Below, in pieces: positions 8,276 through 16,870 of a stretch of 64,000 bases of DNA; within the stretch, counting starts at the first letter, position 1; each line of letters opens with the position of its first letter. Source of the stretch: Tessaracoccus lacteus (GTDB lineage: Bacteria; Actinomycetota; Actinomycetes; Propionibacteriales; Propionibacteriaceae); contig NZ_CP123967.1 of the NCBI RefSeq assembly GCF_029917005.1, positions 1,860,001 through 1,924,000 on the forward strand, in the 5' to 3' direction. The notes beneath the pieces are model-generated. The model did no database searches, was not told where the DNA came from, and saw nothing but the letters and a program-made list of their open reading frames with translations. The position numbers were made by a program, and so were the translations under genes.

Positions 8276-9208
8276 CTACCCCAGCACCGTGCGGTAGGCG
8301 TCGAGCGCAAGACGCGCCCGGTCCGCAGCGGCGGCCCTGGCGTCGGGGTCAGACACGTCGACCACGTCATCGCCCAGCCGCAACAGCAGCGCCGAGGCCC
8401 AGGCGGGCGAGGCGACAGGGAAGGTGATGCTGAGAAGCCCACCCTCGAGTGCCTCCACGCGCGTCGTGGGGTAGTACTCCGCGATCCAGGCGGCGGCCGG
8501 AGTGACGGTGAGCGTCAACTCGCGGGCGCCGTCGAACCACGCGGGCCGGGGATCCTCACGCGGCGTGTAGCTCTCGTCCGTGAGCGTGACGCTGACCAGC
8601 CGGTCGAGCCGGAAGCTCCGCCACGCCCCGCGCAGGCGGCTCCACGCCTCCAGGTACGGGTAGCCGTCGACCAGGCGCAGCTCGACGGGTTCGACCAGGG
8701 CGACGCTCGTGCCCGGCCTGCCGGACGTGAGGTACTCCACCTGGACGACGCGCCGTGCGTCGATGGCGGCGGCCAGGGCCGCGCGCTGCGCGGGGTCCGT
8801 CGGCGCGACGGTCACGCTCACCCGCTCGGCCCCATGCCCGACGGCGGCGCGTAGCTTCGCGAGCGCGCTGCTCGCCGCGTCCGATGTGCCGGCCACGTCG
8901 ACCACGAGCTGCATCGCCGCCAGCAGGCTGGCAGCCTCGTCGGGCCGCAGCCGCAACGGCCGGGAGAGCACGTCGGCGTTGCGGAACTCGATGTGCCCCT
9001 CGTCGCGGACGGTCTCGATGTCGACGTCGAAGAGGTCATCCCAGTAGCCTCCCGGCAGGCCGCAGAACTGCAGCACCTCGAGGTCGTTGATGATCTGCTT
9101 CTCGGTCGTGTCGAATGCCAGGGCGACGGCCGTAACCTCGATGCCCTGATGCGCGGCCAGGTACGGCACCAGTCTGAGCAGCCGCGACAGCTGCGCCTGG
9201 GCCCTCAT
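8276..9208 (-). CDS. pafC: PafC, WYL-domain transcriptional regulator
   Basis: 310 residues from ATG 9208. The N-terminal winged-helix region (QLSRLLRLVPYLAAHQGI, residues about 5-22) is followed by a WYL-type sensor domain ending in YPYLEAWSRLRGAWRSFRLDR. With PafB it forms the actinobacterial PafBC activator of the RecA/LexA-independent DNA-damage response. Its start codon overlaps the pafB stop (ATGA), so the pair is translationally coupled, and the order pafB-pafC-tatA-tatC-helY is conserved. The gene name comes from the Pup-ligase neighbourhood in other genera; no pafA is in this window. Confidence 0.93.
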   Translation of the reverse strand: MRAQAQLSRLLRLVPYLAAHQGIEVTAVALAFDTTEKQIINDLEVLQFCGLPGGYWDDLFDVDIETVRDEGHIEFRNADVLSRPLRLRPDEAASLLAAMQLVVDVAGTSDAASSALAKLRAAVGHGAERVSVTVAPTDPAQRAALAAAIDARRVVQVEYLTSGRPGTSVALVEPVELRLVDGYPYLEAWSRLRGAWRSFRLDRLVSVTLTDESYTPREDPRPAWFDGARELTLTVTPAAAWIAEYYPTTRVEALEGGLLSITFPVASPAWASALLLRLGDDVVDVSDPDARAAAADRARLALDAYRTVLG

Positions 9209-10131
9209 GCGGCGGCCCTCTTCAGCGCCGCGATGACCTGATCCCTGAGCTCCGGCGGGTCGAGGACCAGCACGTCGGGAGCGGCGGCGAGGATCTCCCC
9301 CACCAGCGCCCGCCCGTCGATGCCACGCATCCGCCACGCGGAGTACCCCTCGGGCGCGGCGCCGTCCGCCGGCTCGGCCCCCGGCGGGGCGGCCGCACCG
9401 TCGCGCACGGCGACCAGCGCGGCCGCCGCATCGACGGGAGTGAGTCGGGCGGAGCGCTCCCGGGCGTCCGTGGGCACGTCGAAGGCTCCGACCTTGCCGA
9501 CGGCCACGGCCGGGCCCGTGAAGCGGGCGAGCTTGAAGAACCGGTCCGCCTCCTTGTCGAGGTCGTAGCCGAAGACGTACCAGCGCCCGCGGCGCTGCAG
9601 CAGCATCCAGGGCTGCAGCCTGCGGTCCCGCCCCCCGTAGCCGAACGTGACCTCCCTGCGGTCGAGCGCGGCGCCGTAGACGACCTCGAAGTCTCGCTCG
9701 CGGACGTCGAGGTGCGGGCGGACCGACGGCACGAGCGAGGGGTCGGGGTCGGCTCCCCCGGCCCGCAGTGCCTCGAAGGCGCGTGCGGTGTGGTCGGCAG
9801 CGAGCGTGTCCTGCCACACCTGGCCGGCGAGCGCCAGCGCTGCCAGTTCCTCGGGCGTGAAGGAGATCTCGGGGAGCTCGAACGTCGCCCGGTTGATGCG
9901 GTAACCGTGCTCCTCGTCCTCGAAGAAGACCTCGTTGGAGCCGGTCTCGATCTCGATGCCCAGTCCGCGCAACTCCTGCTTGTCCCTCTCGAACTGGCGC
10001 TCGAAGGCCTGATCGGTGCTGTCCCGGTACGCCTCGACCATGCTGCGCAGCTCCGCGCGTGTGAGGTAGCGGCGGGTGCTGAGCAGCGCGATGAGCAGAT
10101 TGACCAGCCGCTCCGACTTCCTAGCTGACAT
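9205..10131 (-). CDS. pafB: PafB, WYL-domain transcriptional regulator
   Basis: 308 residues. An N-terminal HTH region (RKSERLVNLLIALLSTRRYL then RAELRSMVEAY) is followed by the WYL-type domain with RRGRWYVFGYDLDKEADRFFKLARF split around residues 190-215. It is the partner of PafC in the DNA-damage-inducible activator complex. ATG at 10131 has TACCCT ending 7 nt upstream and no ribosome site, consistent with a leaderless message. It is divergent from the gluQ-type gene across a 44-bp gap, so the two promoters must overlap closely. Confidence 0.93.
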   Translation of the reverse strand: MSARKSERLVNLLIALLSTRRYLTRAELRSMVEAYRDSTDQAFERQFERDKQELRGLGIEIETGSNEVFFEDEEHGYRINRATFELPEISFTPEELAALALAGQVWQDTLAADHTARAFEALRAGGADPDPSLVPSVRPHLDVRERDFEVVYGAALDRREVTFGYGGRDRRLQPWMLLQRRGRWYVFGYDLDKEADRFFKLARFTGPAVAVGKVGAFDVPTDARERSARLTPVDAAAALVAVRDGAAAPPGAEPADGAAPEGYSAWRMRGIDGRALVGEILAAAPDVLVLDPPELRDQVIAALKRAAA

Positions 10132-10175
10132 GGGGCTCAGGGTAGCGGGTGCGGTGTGACGGCATGATGGGGACC

Positions 10176-11096
10176 ATGCATGTGGACCGCTACGCGCCGA
10201 GCCCGACCTCCGATCTGCACCTCGGCAACCTCCGCACGGCGCTCGCGGGCTGGCTGCTGGCGAAGGCGGCCGGCGGGCAGTGGCTCATGCGGGTCGAGGA
10301 CCTCGACACTGCTCGCGTCCGCGCCGCCGAGGGGGTCGAGGGGCGGCAGCTGGCCGACCTCCACTCCCTGGGGCTCGACTGGGATGGCGGAATCGTGCGC
10401 CAGTCGGAGCGCCTGGCGGCCTACCGCGACGCCGTGGCACGGCTGCCGACCTACGAATGCTACTGCACGCGCCGGGAGATCGCGGAGGCGGCCTCCGCCC
10501 CGCATGGCGACGGGTACCGCCCCTATCCCGGGACGTGCCGGGACCTGACCGAGGCACAACGGGCGGCGAAGCGCGCAACCCGGCCCGCTGCGCTGCGCGT
10601 CGACGCCGGCGGAGCCTCCTGCACCGTGCTGGACGCGCACGCCGGGGAGGTGACGGGCAACGTCGACGACTTCGTGCTGGTGCGCGGCGACGGGCAGTAC
10701 GCCTACAACCTGGCGGTCGTGGTCGACGACATCGCGATGGGCGTAACGCACGTCACCCGCGGGGCCGACCTGCTCAGCTCGGCCCTGCGCCAGGCCTGGC
10801 TGACGCGGGCGCTGGGCGGCGCGCCGGCCGCCTATGCGCACATCGGGCTCGTGACCAACTCCCGCGGCGAGCGGCTGGCTAAGCGCGACGGGTCGGTCAC
10901 GCTCGCGGACCTCTCGCCCCGAGCCCCTGAGGACGTGCTCGCGATGCTCACCGCCTCGCTCGGGCTGGGCTCCTGCCGTACGACGGAAGAAGCGCTGGCC
11001 GCCATGCCTGGCGATCAGCGCTTCTTCTCGGGAGCGGTGTGGGACGGGGGTCAGCTCGTCGCAGTCTCGGCGACATCCAGGATGTCGATGACGTAG
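10176..11096 (+). CDS. gluQ: Glutamyl-Q tRNA(Asp) synthetase / GluRS-like protein
   Basis: 306 residues, about the length of truncated GluRS paralogues lacking the anticodon-binding domain. The class I HIGH-like motif is HLGN in APSPTSDLHLGNL (residues about 8-20). A KMSKS-like LAKRDG occurs near residue 236, and Cys residues in YECYCTRREI and GTCRD form the zinc-binding set. Such enzymes activate glutamate and attach it to queuosine in tRNA(Asp). ATG 10176 is preferred over 10149 because MHVDRYAPSP is the family start. Its 3' end overlaps the convergent FKBP gene by 46 nt. Confidence 0.88.
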   Translation: MHVDRYAPSPTSDLHLGNLRTALAGWLLAKAAGGQWLMRVEDLDTARVRAAEGVEGRQLADLHSLGLDWDGGIVRQSERLAAYRDAVARLPTYECYCTRREIAEAASAPHGDGYRPYPGTCRDLTEAQRAAKRATRPAALRVDAGGASCTVLDAHAGEVTGNVDDFVLVRGDGQYAYNLAVVVDDIAMGVTHVTRGADLLSSALRQAWLTRALGGAPAAYAHIGLVTNSRGERLAKRDGSVTLADLSPRAPEDVLAMLTASLGLGSCRTTEEALAAMPGDQRFFSGAVWDGGQLVAVSATSRMSMT

Positions 11097-12076
11097 ACCA
11101 GCGTCTGGCCGGCCGCGAGCGACGGGGTAGCGCTCGGCAGGCCGTCGGGGTAGGCCTGCGCCGGCGGCACGACGAGCAGGACGCGGGAGCCGGCGGTCTT
11201 GCCCACCAGGCCCTCCTTCCAGCCGTCGATCAGGTTCGCGAGCTCACCGGTCTGCGAGGTCCACGCGTCCTCGAAGATCGTGTCGGGGTCGGCGTAGTTC
11301 CACGAGCGGTACTTGACCGTGACGGTGGAGTCCTCCTTCACCTTGGCGCCGGGGCCCTTGATGAGGATCTGGGAGACGAGCTTGGAGGGCGCCTTGTCGC
11401 CGTCGGCGATGGCGATCGTCGGGCCGTCGTCGGTCATGGTGACCGTCGGGAGGCCGTCGACCGGGTCGACGGCGGTGCCGGTGGCCTCGTCGAAGCTGGA
11501 GCTCAGGATGTCGACGACGAACAGCAGCGAGTCGCCGGCCTCGATGGTGCCGGTCGAGGTGCCGTCCGGGTAGCCGTCCTCGCTGGGGATGCCGATCAGG
11601 ACGCGGGATCCGACGGCCTGGCCGGCCAGGCCGGTCTTGAAGCCGGTGATGACCTGGTCGAGCGGGAACGAGGTGCTCTCGCCCCGCTCGTAGGAGCTGT
11701 CGAAGATCTCGCCGGTGCGGCCGTTGACGCCGACGTAGTTGACGGTGACGGTCGCCGTGTCGCCGACGACCTGCGAGCCACCCTCGCGCAGCACCTTCGT
11801 CTGCGTGGAGCTGATGGCCCACGGAGCGTCGAACGTGATGACGGGCGTGTCCTCGTCGCTGACGGTGATGGCGCTCAGGTCCGCGGACGGGCTGATGGAG
11901 ACCGTGGGGCTGGCCGACTCGCTGGGGCTGGCGCTCGCGCTCGCGCTCTCCGAGACGCTGGGCGAGGCGGCCGACCTCGAGTCCGTGGTCGTCGTCGAGC
12001 AGGCGGACAGGGCGATCATGGAGGCCGCGGTGACGCCCAGCAGGGCGCGACGCAGCGTGGCGGGGGAAACAGTCAC
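11051..12076 (-). CDS. Tandem FKBP-type peptidyl-prolyl isomerase lipoprotein
   Basis: 341 residues from GTG 12076. The signal peptide (RRALLGVTAASMIALSAC) ends in a lipobox, so the protein is probably acylated at Cys near residue 27 and held outside the membrane. A Ser/Thr/Ala-rich linker follows (SPSVSESASASASPSESAS), then two FKBP domains: one near residues 90-205 (VNYVGVNGRTGEIFDSSYER) and one near 235-338 (VKYRSWNYADPDTIFEDAW). The second domain is more divergent. It likely catalyses prolyl isomerisation of exported proteins. TACCAT ends 7 nt before the GTG with no ribosome site, fitting a leaderless transcript. Confidence 0.9.
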   Translation of the reverse strand: MTVSPATLRRALLGVTAASMIALSACSTTTTDSRSAASPSVSESASASASPSESASPTVSISPSADLSAITVSDEDTPVITFDAPWAISSTQTKVLREGGSQVVGDTATVTVNYVGVNGRTGEIFDSSYERGESTSFPLDQVITGFKTGLAGQAVGSRVLIGIPSEDGYPDGTSTGTIEAGDSLLFVVDILSSSFDEATGTAVDPVDGLPTVTMTDDGPTIAIADGDKAPSKLVSQILIKGPGAKVKEDSTVTVKYRSWNYADPDTIFEDAWTSQTGELANLIDGWKEGLVGKTAGSRVLLVVPPAQAYPDGLPSATPSLAAGQTLVYVIDILDVAETATS

Positions 12077-12111
12077 GCGGGGAATGGTAGCCCAGCCACC
12101 TGTGGGGCCTC

Positions 12112-12849
12112 TCACAGGCCCACCAGGTCCAGCAGCGCGCCGAGTTCCTCGCGGGTCAGGTCGCGGACCTCCCCGACGGGCAGGTTGCCCAGGCGGACGG
12201 GACCGATGCCGGTGCGTCCGAGCCGGTCGACGGGGTGGCCGACGGTGTCCATCATGCGGCGCACCACGCGGTTGCGGCCGGAGTGGATCGTGATCTCCAA
12301 CAGGGTGGCGTCCTTGCCTCGGCTGATGAGCTTGACCTTGTCGGGCTTCACGGGTCCGTCGTCGAGGCGGACGCCCTTGGCGAGGCGCTTGACGGCGTGG
12401 TTGTCCATCACGCCGGCGGCCTGCACGAAGTAGGTCTTCGGCACCTCGTAGCTGGGGTGGGCGAGCCGGTGCGCAAACTCGCCGTCGTTGGTGAGGATGA
12501 TGATGCCCTCGGTGTCGGTGTCGAGCCGGCCGACGTGGAAGAGCCGCTGGGCGGTGCGCGGCAGGTACTCCGACAGGGTGGGGCGGCCCTCAGGGTCGTC
12601 CATGGTCGACACGACGCCGCGGGGCTTGTTCAGCACCAGGTACTGGTGGCGGCGCGGCGGCGGGATGCGGGACCCGTCGACGCGGATCTGGTCGCGGTCC
12701 GGGTTCACGCGGCGCCCCTGCTCGGTGACGACCTGGCCGTTGACCTCGACCCGACCCTCCTCGATCAGGATCTCGCTGGCGCGTCGGGACGCGACGCCGG
12801 CGGCGGCGAGCACCTTCTGCAGGCGCACGCCCTCTGTCTCTTCACTCAC
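12112..12849 (-). CDS. rluB: RluB/RsuA-family rRNA pseudouridine synthase
   Basis: 245 residues. The N-terminal S4 RNA-binding domain (RLQKVLAAAGVASRRASEI) occupies about 1-60. The catalytic motif VGRLDTDTEGIIILTNDG (Asp in RLD) lies near residues 106-123, and VRRMMDTVGHPVDRL near 196 is a standard family segment. It converts a uridine of 23S (RluB-type) or 16S (RsuA-type) rRNA; position after scpAB is the usual place of the actinobacterial RluB-type gene. It overlaps scpB by 8 nt and is the last gene of the parA-scpAB transcript. Confidence 0.92.
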   Translation of the reverse strand: MSEETEGVRLQKVLAAAGVASRRASEILIEEGRVEVNGQVVTEQGRRVNPDRDQIRVDGSRIPPPRRHQYLVLNKPRGVVSTMDDPEGRPTLSEYLPRTAQRLFHVGRLDTDTEGIIILTNDGEFAHRLAHPSYEVPKTYFVQAAGVMDNHAVKRLAKGVRLDDGPVKPDKVKLISRGKDATLLEITIHSGRNRVVRRMMDTVGHPVDRLGRTGIGPVRLGNLPVGEVRDLTREELGALLDLVGL

Positions 12850-13432
12850 GGGTGTCCTCCTCGGCCGGGGTTCCCGGCGCCCTCTCGGCGGCGAGCTGGC
12901 CCAGCTCAGCCTCCAAGGCTACGGCGTCGGGTAGCAGTGGCGCCAGATCGGGCAGGTCGGACAGCGAGTCGAGGCCGAGCTTCTGCAGGAACAGGGGGGT
13001 GGTGACGAACGTCATGGCCCCGGTGACGGGGTCCTCCCCCTGCTCGCTGATGAGGCCGCGGAGCAGCAGCGTCCGGACCACGCCGTCGACGTTGACGCCA
13101 CGCACGCCGGCGACGCGGCCGCGGGAGACGGGCTGCAGGTAGGCGATGACCGCCAGGGTCTCGAGGGCGGCCTGGCTCAGGCAGCTGCGCTGGTCGGCCA
13201 CGAGCCAGCTCTCGAGGACGGGCGCCAGCTCCGGGTCGGTGGCGAAGCGCCAGCCGCCGGCGACCCGCAGCAGCCGGATGCCCCTGCCGTGCTCCTGGTA
13301 GAAGGCCGCGCTGTCCTCCAGCGCCGCGGTGACCTCCGCCTCGGGGACGCCGAGTGCGGCGGCGAGGTCGGCGACGGTGACGGAGTCCGTGGCCATGAGC
13401 AGCATGGCCTCCAGCGCTGGGGTGATGCTCAT
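12842..13432 (-). CDS. scpB: Segregation and condensation protein ScpB
   Basis: 196 residues, usual for ScpB. The kleisin partner protein has two winged-helix domains; AALEDSAAFYQEHGRGIRLL and SQAALETLAVIAYLQPVSRG are the recognisable segments. With ScpA and SMC it forms the bacterial condensin that compacts and separates chromosomes. ATG 13432 overlaps the scpA stop (ATGA) and its 3' end overlaps rluB by 8 nt, so all are translated from one message. The C-terminal tail after residue 185 is Ala/Glu-rich and variable. Confidence 0.94.
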   Translation of the reverse strand: MSITPALEAMLLMATDSVTVADLAAALGVPEAEVTAALEDSAAFYQEHGRGIRLLRVAGGWRFATDPELAPVLESWLVADQRSCLSQAALETLAVIAYLQPVSRGRVAGVRGVNVDGVVRTLLLRGLISEQGEDPVTGAMTFVTTPLFLQKLGLDSLSDLPDLAPLLPDAVALEAELGQLAAERAPGTPAEEDTRE

Positions 13433-14211
13433 GGGTCCTCGCTCGGGGCTGCGTCGTAGTCGTCTGTCACGTCGGCGGTGTCGGCGTCGCCGGCCGTCCA
13501 CGCGACGGTGAGGTCGGCAAGCGGCTCGACCTGGTCCAGCGAGATCTGCTGGGCGCGGAACAGCTCCAGGATCGCCAGGAACCTGACGACGCTCGTGAGC
13601 CGGTCGCAACCGGCGATCAGCGCGCGGAAGGTGCTGGTGCCGTCGCGTCGGAGCCGCTCGGCGACGAGGCCGACCTGCTCGCTCAGGGAAACCGTGCTGC
13701 CGTGCAGGTGCGTCAGCTCCACGGCGGGCGGCGGGGCCATCGCGGCGGCGGCGAGGCGCGCGAGGTCGGCGGCCGTGATGCGTAACTCCACCTCGGGCAT
13801 GACTGAGGCGAACTGTTCCTCGAGGCCGCCAGGGCGCCAGTGGGTCGAGGAAGCGACCTCGATCGTCGCCTGCAGCCAGGCGGCGACCTCCTTAAAGGCG
13901 CGGTACTGCAGCAGCCGGGCGAACAGCAGGTCGCGGGCCTCGAGGGCCGCCACGTCCTCCGCGTCGTCGACCTCTCCCCCCGGCAGCAGCCTGGCGGCCT
14001 TCAGGTCGAGCAGGGTGGCTGCGACGACGAGGAAGGAGCTGGTCTTCTCCAGGTCCCACACCTCACCGCCAGCGCGGACATAGGCGATGAATTCGTCGGT
14101 GACCTGGCTGAGCGCGACCTCGGTCACGTCGAGTTCCCGGCGCGAGATCAGGGTGAGCAGCAGGTCGAAGGGGCCCTCGAAGTTGCTCAGCCGGACCGCG
14201 AACTCGCTCAC
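13429..14211 (-). CDS. scpA: Segregation and condensation protein ScpA
   Basis: 260 residues from GTG 14211. This is the kleisin subunit linking the SMC heads. The family start FAVRLSNFEGPFDLLLTLI is intact, followed by RRELDVTEVALSQVTDEF, a central linker, and the C-terminal winged helix with TFRALIAGC and VVRFLAILELFRAQQISL. The GTG overlaps the stop of the upstream 120-residue gene (GTGA) and its stop overlaps scpB (ATGA). A much longer in-frame extension exists but lies across the upstream gene and parA, and is not coding. Confidence 0.95.
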   Translation of the reverse strand: MSEFAVRLSNFEGPFDLLLTLISRRELDVTEVALSQVTDEFIAYVRAGGEVWDLEKTSSFLVVAATLLDLKAARLLPGGEVDDAEDVAALEARDLLFARLLQYRAFKEVAAWLQATIEVASSTHWRPGGLEEQFASVMPEVELRITAADLARLAAAAMAPPPAVELTHLHGSTVSLSEQVGLVAERLRRDGTSTFRALIAGCDRLTSVVRFLAILELFRAQQISLDQVEPLADLTVAWTAGDADTADVTDDYDAAPSEDP

Positions 14212-14570
14212 TGCTCGTCGAGCTCGCTCACGAGGAAGGCGGCGGCGCCGTTGGCCTGCAGATCGGCGAGCGCCTGCGCCACGGCCACCCGCACGATCCG
14301 GCCCCTGTCGACGCGGATGCCGTGCGTGCGCCGCAGCTCGAGGTTGGCGTCCTCCAGCGCGAGAAGCTCTTCCTCGCTGAAGTACACGGTGATCTTGTGG
14401 TCGTGCCTGACCCGGCCGGACGCCGGACCGCTGCCGGCCGCGCCGCGCCCGGCGGGGGACGCAGCAGCGTTGTCGGGCTCCGGCTCGACGGCCGGCTCCG
14501 GGATGGGAGCGGGGTTCTTCGTCGGCCGGAACAGCTCGTTGGCTCCGGGCAGGGAAGCGCGTCGGTTCAC
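14208..14570 (-). CDS. Conserved small protein between parA and scpA
   Basis: 120 residues from GTG 14570, coupled by GTGA overlaps at both ends (parA upstream, scpA downstream). The N-terminal half is Pro/Ala/Gly-rich and looks disordered. The C-terminal half (DHKITVYFSEEELLALEDAN, then LRRTHGIRVDRGRIVRVAVA) has the strand-helix-helix look of a ribbon-helix-helix DNA-binding protein: a short beta strand HKITVYF followed by two helices. I therefore infer a small DNA-binding partner of the adjacent ParA or condensin. No established gene name is known to me. Confidence 0.72.
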   Translation of the reverse strand: MNRRASLPGANELFRPTKNPAPIPEPAVEPEPDNAAASPAGRGAAGSGPASGRVRHDHKITVYFSEEELLALEDANLELRRTHGIRVDRGRIVRVAVAQALADLQANGAAAFLVSELDEQ

Positions 14571-15493
14571 TGGTCGCCGACCCGCAGGAGCACCTCGCGG
14601 GCGAGCTGACGGTAGGCGTCGGCGCCCGGGGAGGAGGTGGCGTAGGTGGTGATCGGCTCCCCCGCGACGGTGGTCTCGGGGAACTTGATCGTGCGGCGGA
14701 TGACGGTGTGGAACACGTCGTCGCCGAAGGCCTGCACGACACGCTCGAGAACCTCGCGCGTGTGCAGCGTCCGCGCGTCGTACATGGTGCCGAGGATGCC
14801 GAGGGTCAACAGGTCGGGGTTGAGCCGGTCCTGGACCTTGGAGATGGTGTCGGTCAGCAGGGCGATGCCGCGCAGGGCGAAGAACTCGCATTCGAGCGGC
14901 ATGATCACGTAGTCGCTGGCAGTCAGCGCGTTGATGGTCAGCAGGCCGAGGCTCGGCGCGCAGTCGACGAGGATGTAGTCGTAGTCGCCGCGCAGCTTCT
15001 TCAGCACGCGGGTCAGGGTCTGCTCGCGGGCCACCTCGCTGACGAGCTGCACCTCGGCGGCGGACAGGTCGATGTTGCTCGGGAGGATGTCGAGGCCGTC
15101 GACGTTGGAGTGCCGGATGACCTCCTGCGGCGTGTAGTCACGGCTCAGCAGCAGGTTGTAGATGGACTTCTCGAGCGTGTGGGGGTTGACGCCGAGGCCG
15201 ACGGACAGCGAGCCCTGGGGGTCGAAGTCCACCAGCAGAACCCGGCGCCCCGTCTCGGCGATCGCTGCACCCAGGTTGATCGTGGTGGTCGTCTTGCCGA
15301 CGCCGCCCTTCTGGTTGCACATCGAGATGATGACGGCGTGCTTCGGCCCCGGGGCGGGCGGGCCGGGTTGGGGGAACGTGGGCAGGGGACGTCCGGTGGG
15401 CCCGAGATCGCCGGTCTCCACCAGCGTCGCCGATCCGTTCTCGGGTACCTCGAACCTCGGGGTCTCGAACAATGAGTCCTCCGCCACAGCCAT
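14567..15493 (-). CDS. ParA-family ATPase at the head of the scpAB operon
   Basis: 308 residues. The deviant Walker A motif NQKGGVGKTTT lies at residues about 60-70, Walker B/A' as LLVDFDPQGS, and VDCAPSLG further on. An N-terminal extension of about 50 residues, Pro/Gly-rich, precedes the ATPase fold. It is a second-type ParA associated with scpA/scpB in Actinobacteria rather than the oriC-linked parAB, so it probably helps chromosome organisation. It is the first gene of parA-(120 aa)-scpA-scpB-rluB. The parB partner is not here; the small RHH-like protein next door may fill that role. Confidence 0.9.
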   Translation of the reverse strand: MAVAEDSLFETPRFEVPENGSATLVETGDLGPTGRPLPTFPQPGPPAPGPKHAVIISMCNQKGGVGKTTTTINLGAAIAETGRRVLLVDFDPQGSLSVGLGVNPHTLEKSIYNLLLSRDYTPQEVIRHSNVDGLDILPSNIDLSAAEVQLVSEVAREQTLTRVLKKLRGDYDYILVDCAPSLGLLTINALTASDYVIMPLECEFFALRGIALLTDTISKVQDRLNPDLLTLGILGTMYDARTLHTREVLERVVQAFGDDVFHTVIRRTIKFPETTVAGEPITTYATSSPGADAYRQLAREVLLRVGDQ

Positions 15494-15573
15494 GCCTCCT
15501 CGTGCCTCAGCAACACACCGACCTTAGTATGCCGTGCTGCGAGGCTGTGCGGGCCGCCGGTAACCTGAGCAGC

Positions 15574-16866
15574 ATGACGAGCCTCCTCAACGAGCCCTAC
15601 CGCCTCGAATCGCTGCCCCTGGACACCCCGGACGACGACCGACGCTGGGCGCAGTTCCTGGATGCGATCCGCTCGCCCCTGCTCGCGCCGCGCGCCGGCG
15701 AGGCCGGCCTGCAGGTGTTCCGCGACCACCGCAGGGCCGGCAGCGCGCGGCTGCGGATGGTGACGGCCGAGGGGCCCGGCCTGGAGGGGCGCGTGCCCGT
15801 CGCGGGGTTCAACTCCTCCGACCGCGTGGTGAACACCGGCGCGGCCGAGATGGGCGTGCTGGCGATCGAGACCATCGGCGTGCGTGTCAGCCACCGTCGC
15901 CGCGGCCTCCTGACGGTCCTGATGGTCGAGGCGCTCGGAGAGGCCCGGGAGCGCGGGCTGCCGCTGGCGGCGCTCAGCGCCTCCGAGGCCGGCATCTACG
16001 GGCGCTTCGGCTTCGCCCCCGCCGACTCCTGGCGCCACGTGGACGTCGAGACGCGCCGCGTGGAATTCCGGCCGGACGCCGATGTCGCCTCCGGAACCCT
16101 GGAGATCGTGGATCCGGCCTCGGTCAAGGACGAGATCGTGAAGCTCTTCGCCGCCCACAGGTCCCGACACCGCGGTTCGGTGTCGCCGGGGCATGGCGAC
16201 GTGATGGTCATCTCGGGCCAGTGGGACGCATCTGCCCAGAGCCCGTCCACCACGCTGCGGCACCTGGCGCACTTCGACGCCGCCGGCACCCTGGACGGGC
16301 TGGCCACGTTCACGCCGCGTCAGCTGGACGATCCGCCGGTGACGGCCGAGGTCGGGACGGTGCTCGCCGCCGACCCCGCGGTGGAGCGGGCACTGTGGCG
16401 CGGGCTGGCCGGCATCGACCTGATCGACGTCCTGAGCTACGACCAGCCCAACGCGGACGACTCGCTCGACTGGTCGCTGGTCGACCGACGCGCGGTCAAG
16501 GTGACCCGCTCCCACGACCACATGTGGCTGCGGATCCTGGACCTCCCGACGGCCGCGGCCGGACGCTCCTTCGCGGGCGCCGGAGCGATCACCCTGACGG
16601 TGGACGACAAACTGGGGTTCTGCGCGGGCAGCTGGCTGCTGGAGGTCGCCGACGGCCGCGCGGTCTGCACACGGGCGGAGCCCGACGATCCGGCGGCCCC
16701 CGAGGTGAGGGTCGGCGTCGAAACGCTGGCCGGCCTCTGGCTGGGCGGCACGGCACCGTCGACTCTGATCGATGCGGGGCGCGTGAGCGGGGACGACGAG
16801 GCGCTTGGCGTGTTCTCGACGCTCTTCGCCACCACCGGGCAGCCGAGGAACCTGTCCTGGTTCTGA
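15574..16866 (+). CDS. Eis-like GNAT acetyltransferase with sterol-carrier-type C-terminal domain
   Basis: 430 residues, close to the length of Eis-family proteins (two GNAT-like domains plus an SCP2-like domain). The acetyl-CoA site is VSHRRRGLLTVLMVEAL (residues about 105-125), followed by ALSASEAGIYGRFGFAPA. The protein ends in Trp-Phe; in Eis the C-terminal Phe carboxylate acts as the general base, and the free terminal Phe here fits. It may acetylate amines or small molecules; substrate unknown. TAACCT ends 7 nt before the ATG, giving a probable leaderless start. It converges on xerD with a 4-bp gap. Confidence 0.87.
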   Translation: MTSLLNEPYRLESLPLDTPDDDRRWAQFLDAIRSPLLAPRAGEAGLQVFRDHRRAGSARLRMVTAEGPGLEGRVPVAGFNSSDRVVNTGAAEMGVLAIETIGVRVSHRRRGLLTVLMVEALGEARERGLPLAALSASEAGIYGRFGFAPADSWRHVDVETRRVEFRPDADVASGTLEIVDPASVKDEIVKLFAAHRSRHRGSVSPGHGDVMVISGQWDASAQSPSTTLRHLAHFDAAGTLDGLATFTPRQLDDPPVTAEVGTVLAADPAVERALWRGLAGIDLIDVLSYDQPNADDSLDWSLVDRRAVKVTRSHDHMWLRILDLPTAAAGRSFAGAGAITLTVDDKLGFCAGSWLLEVADGRAVCTRAEPDDPAAPEVRVGVETLAGLWLGGTAPSTLIDAGRVSGDDEALGVFSTLFATTGQPRNLSWF

Positions 16867-16870
16867 GGCG

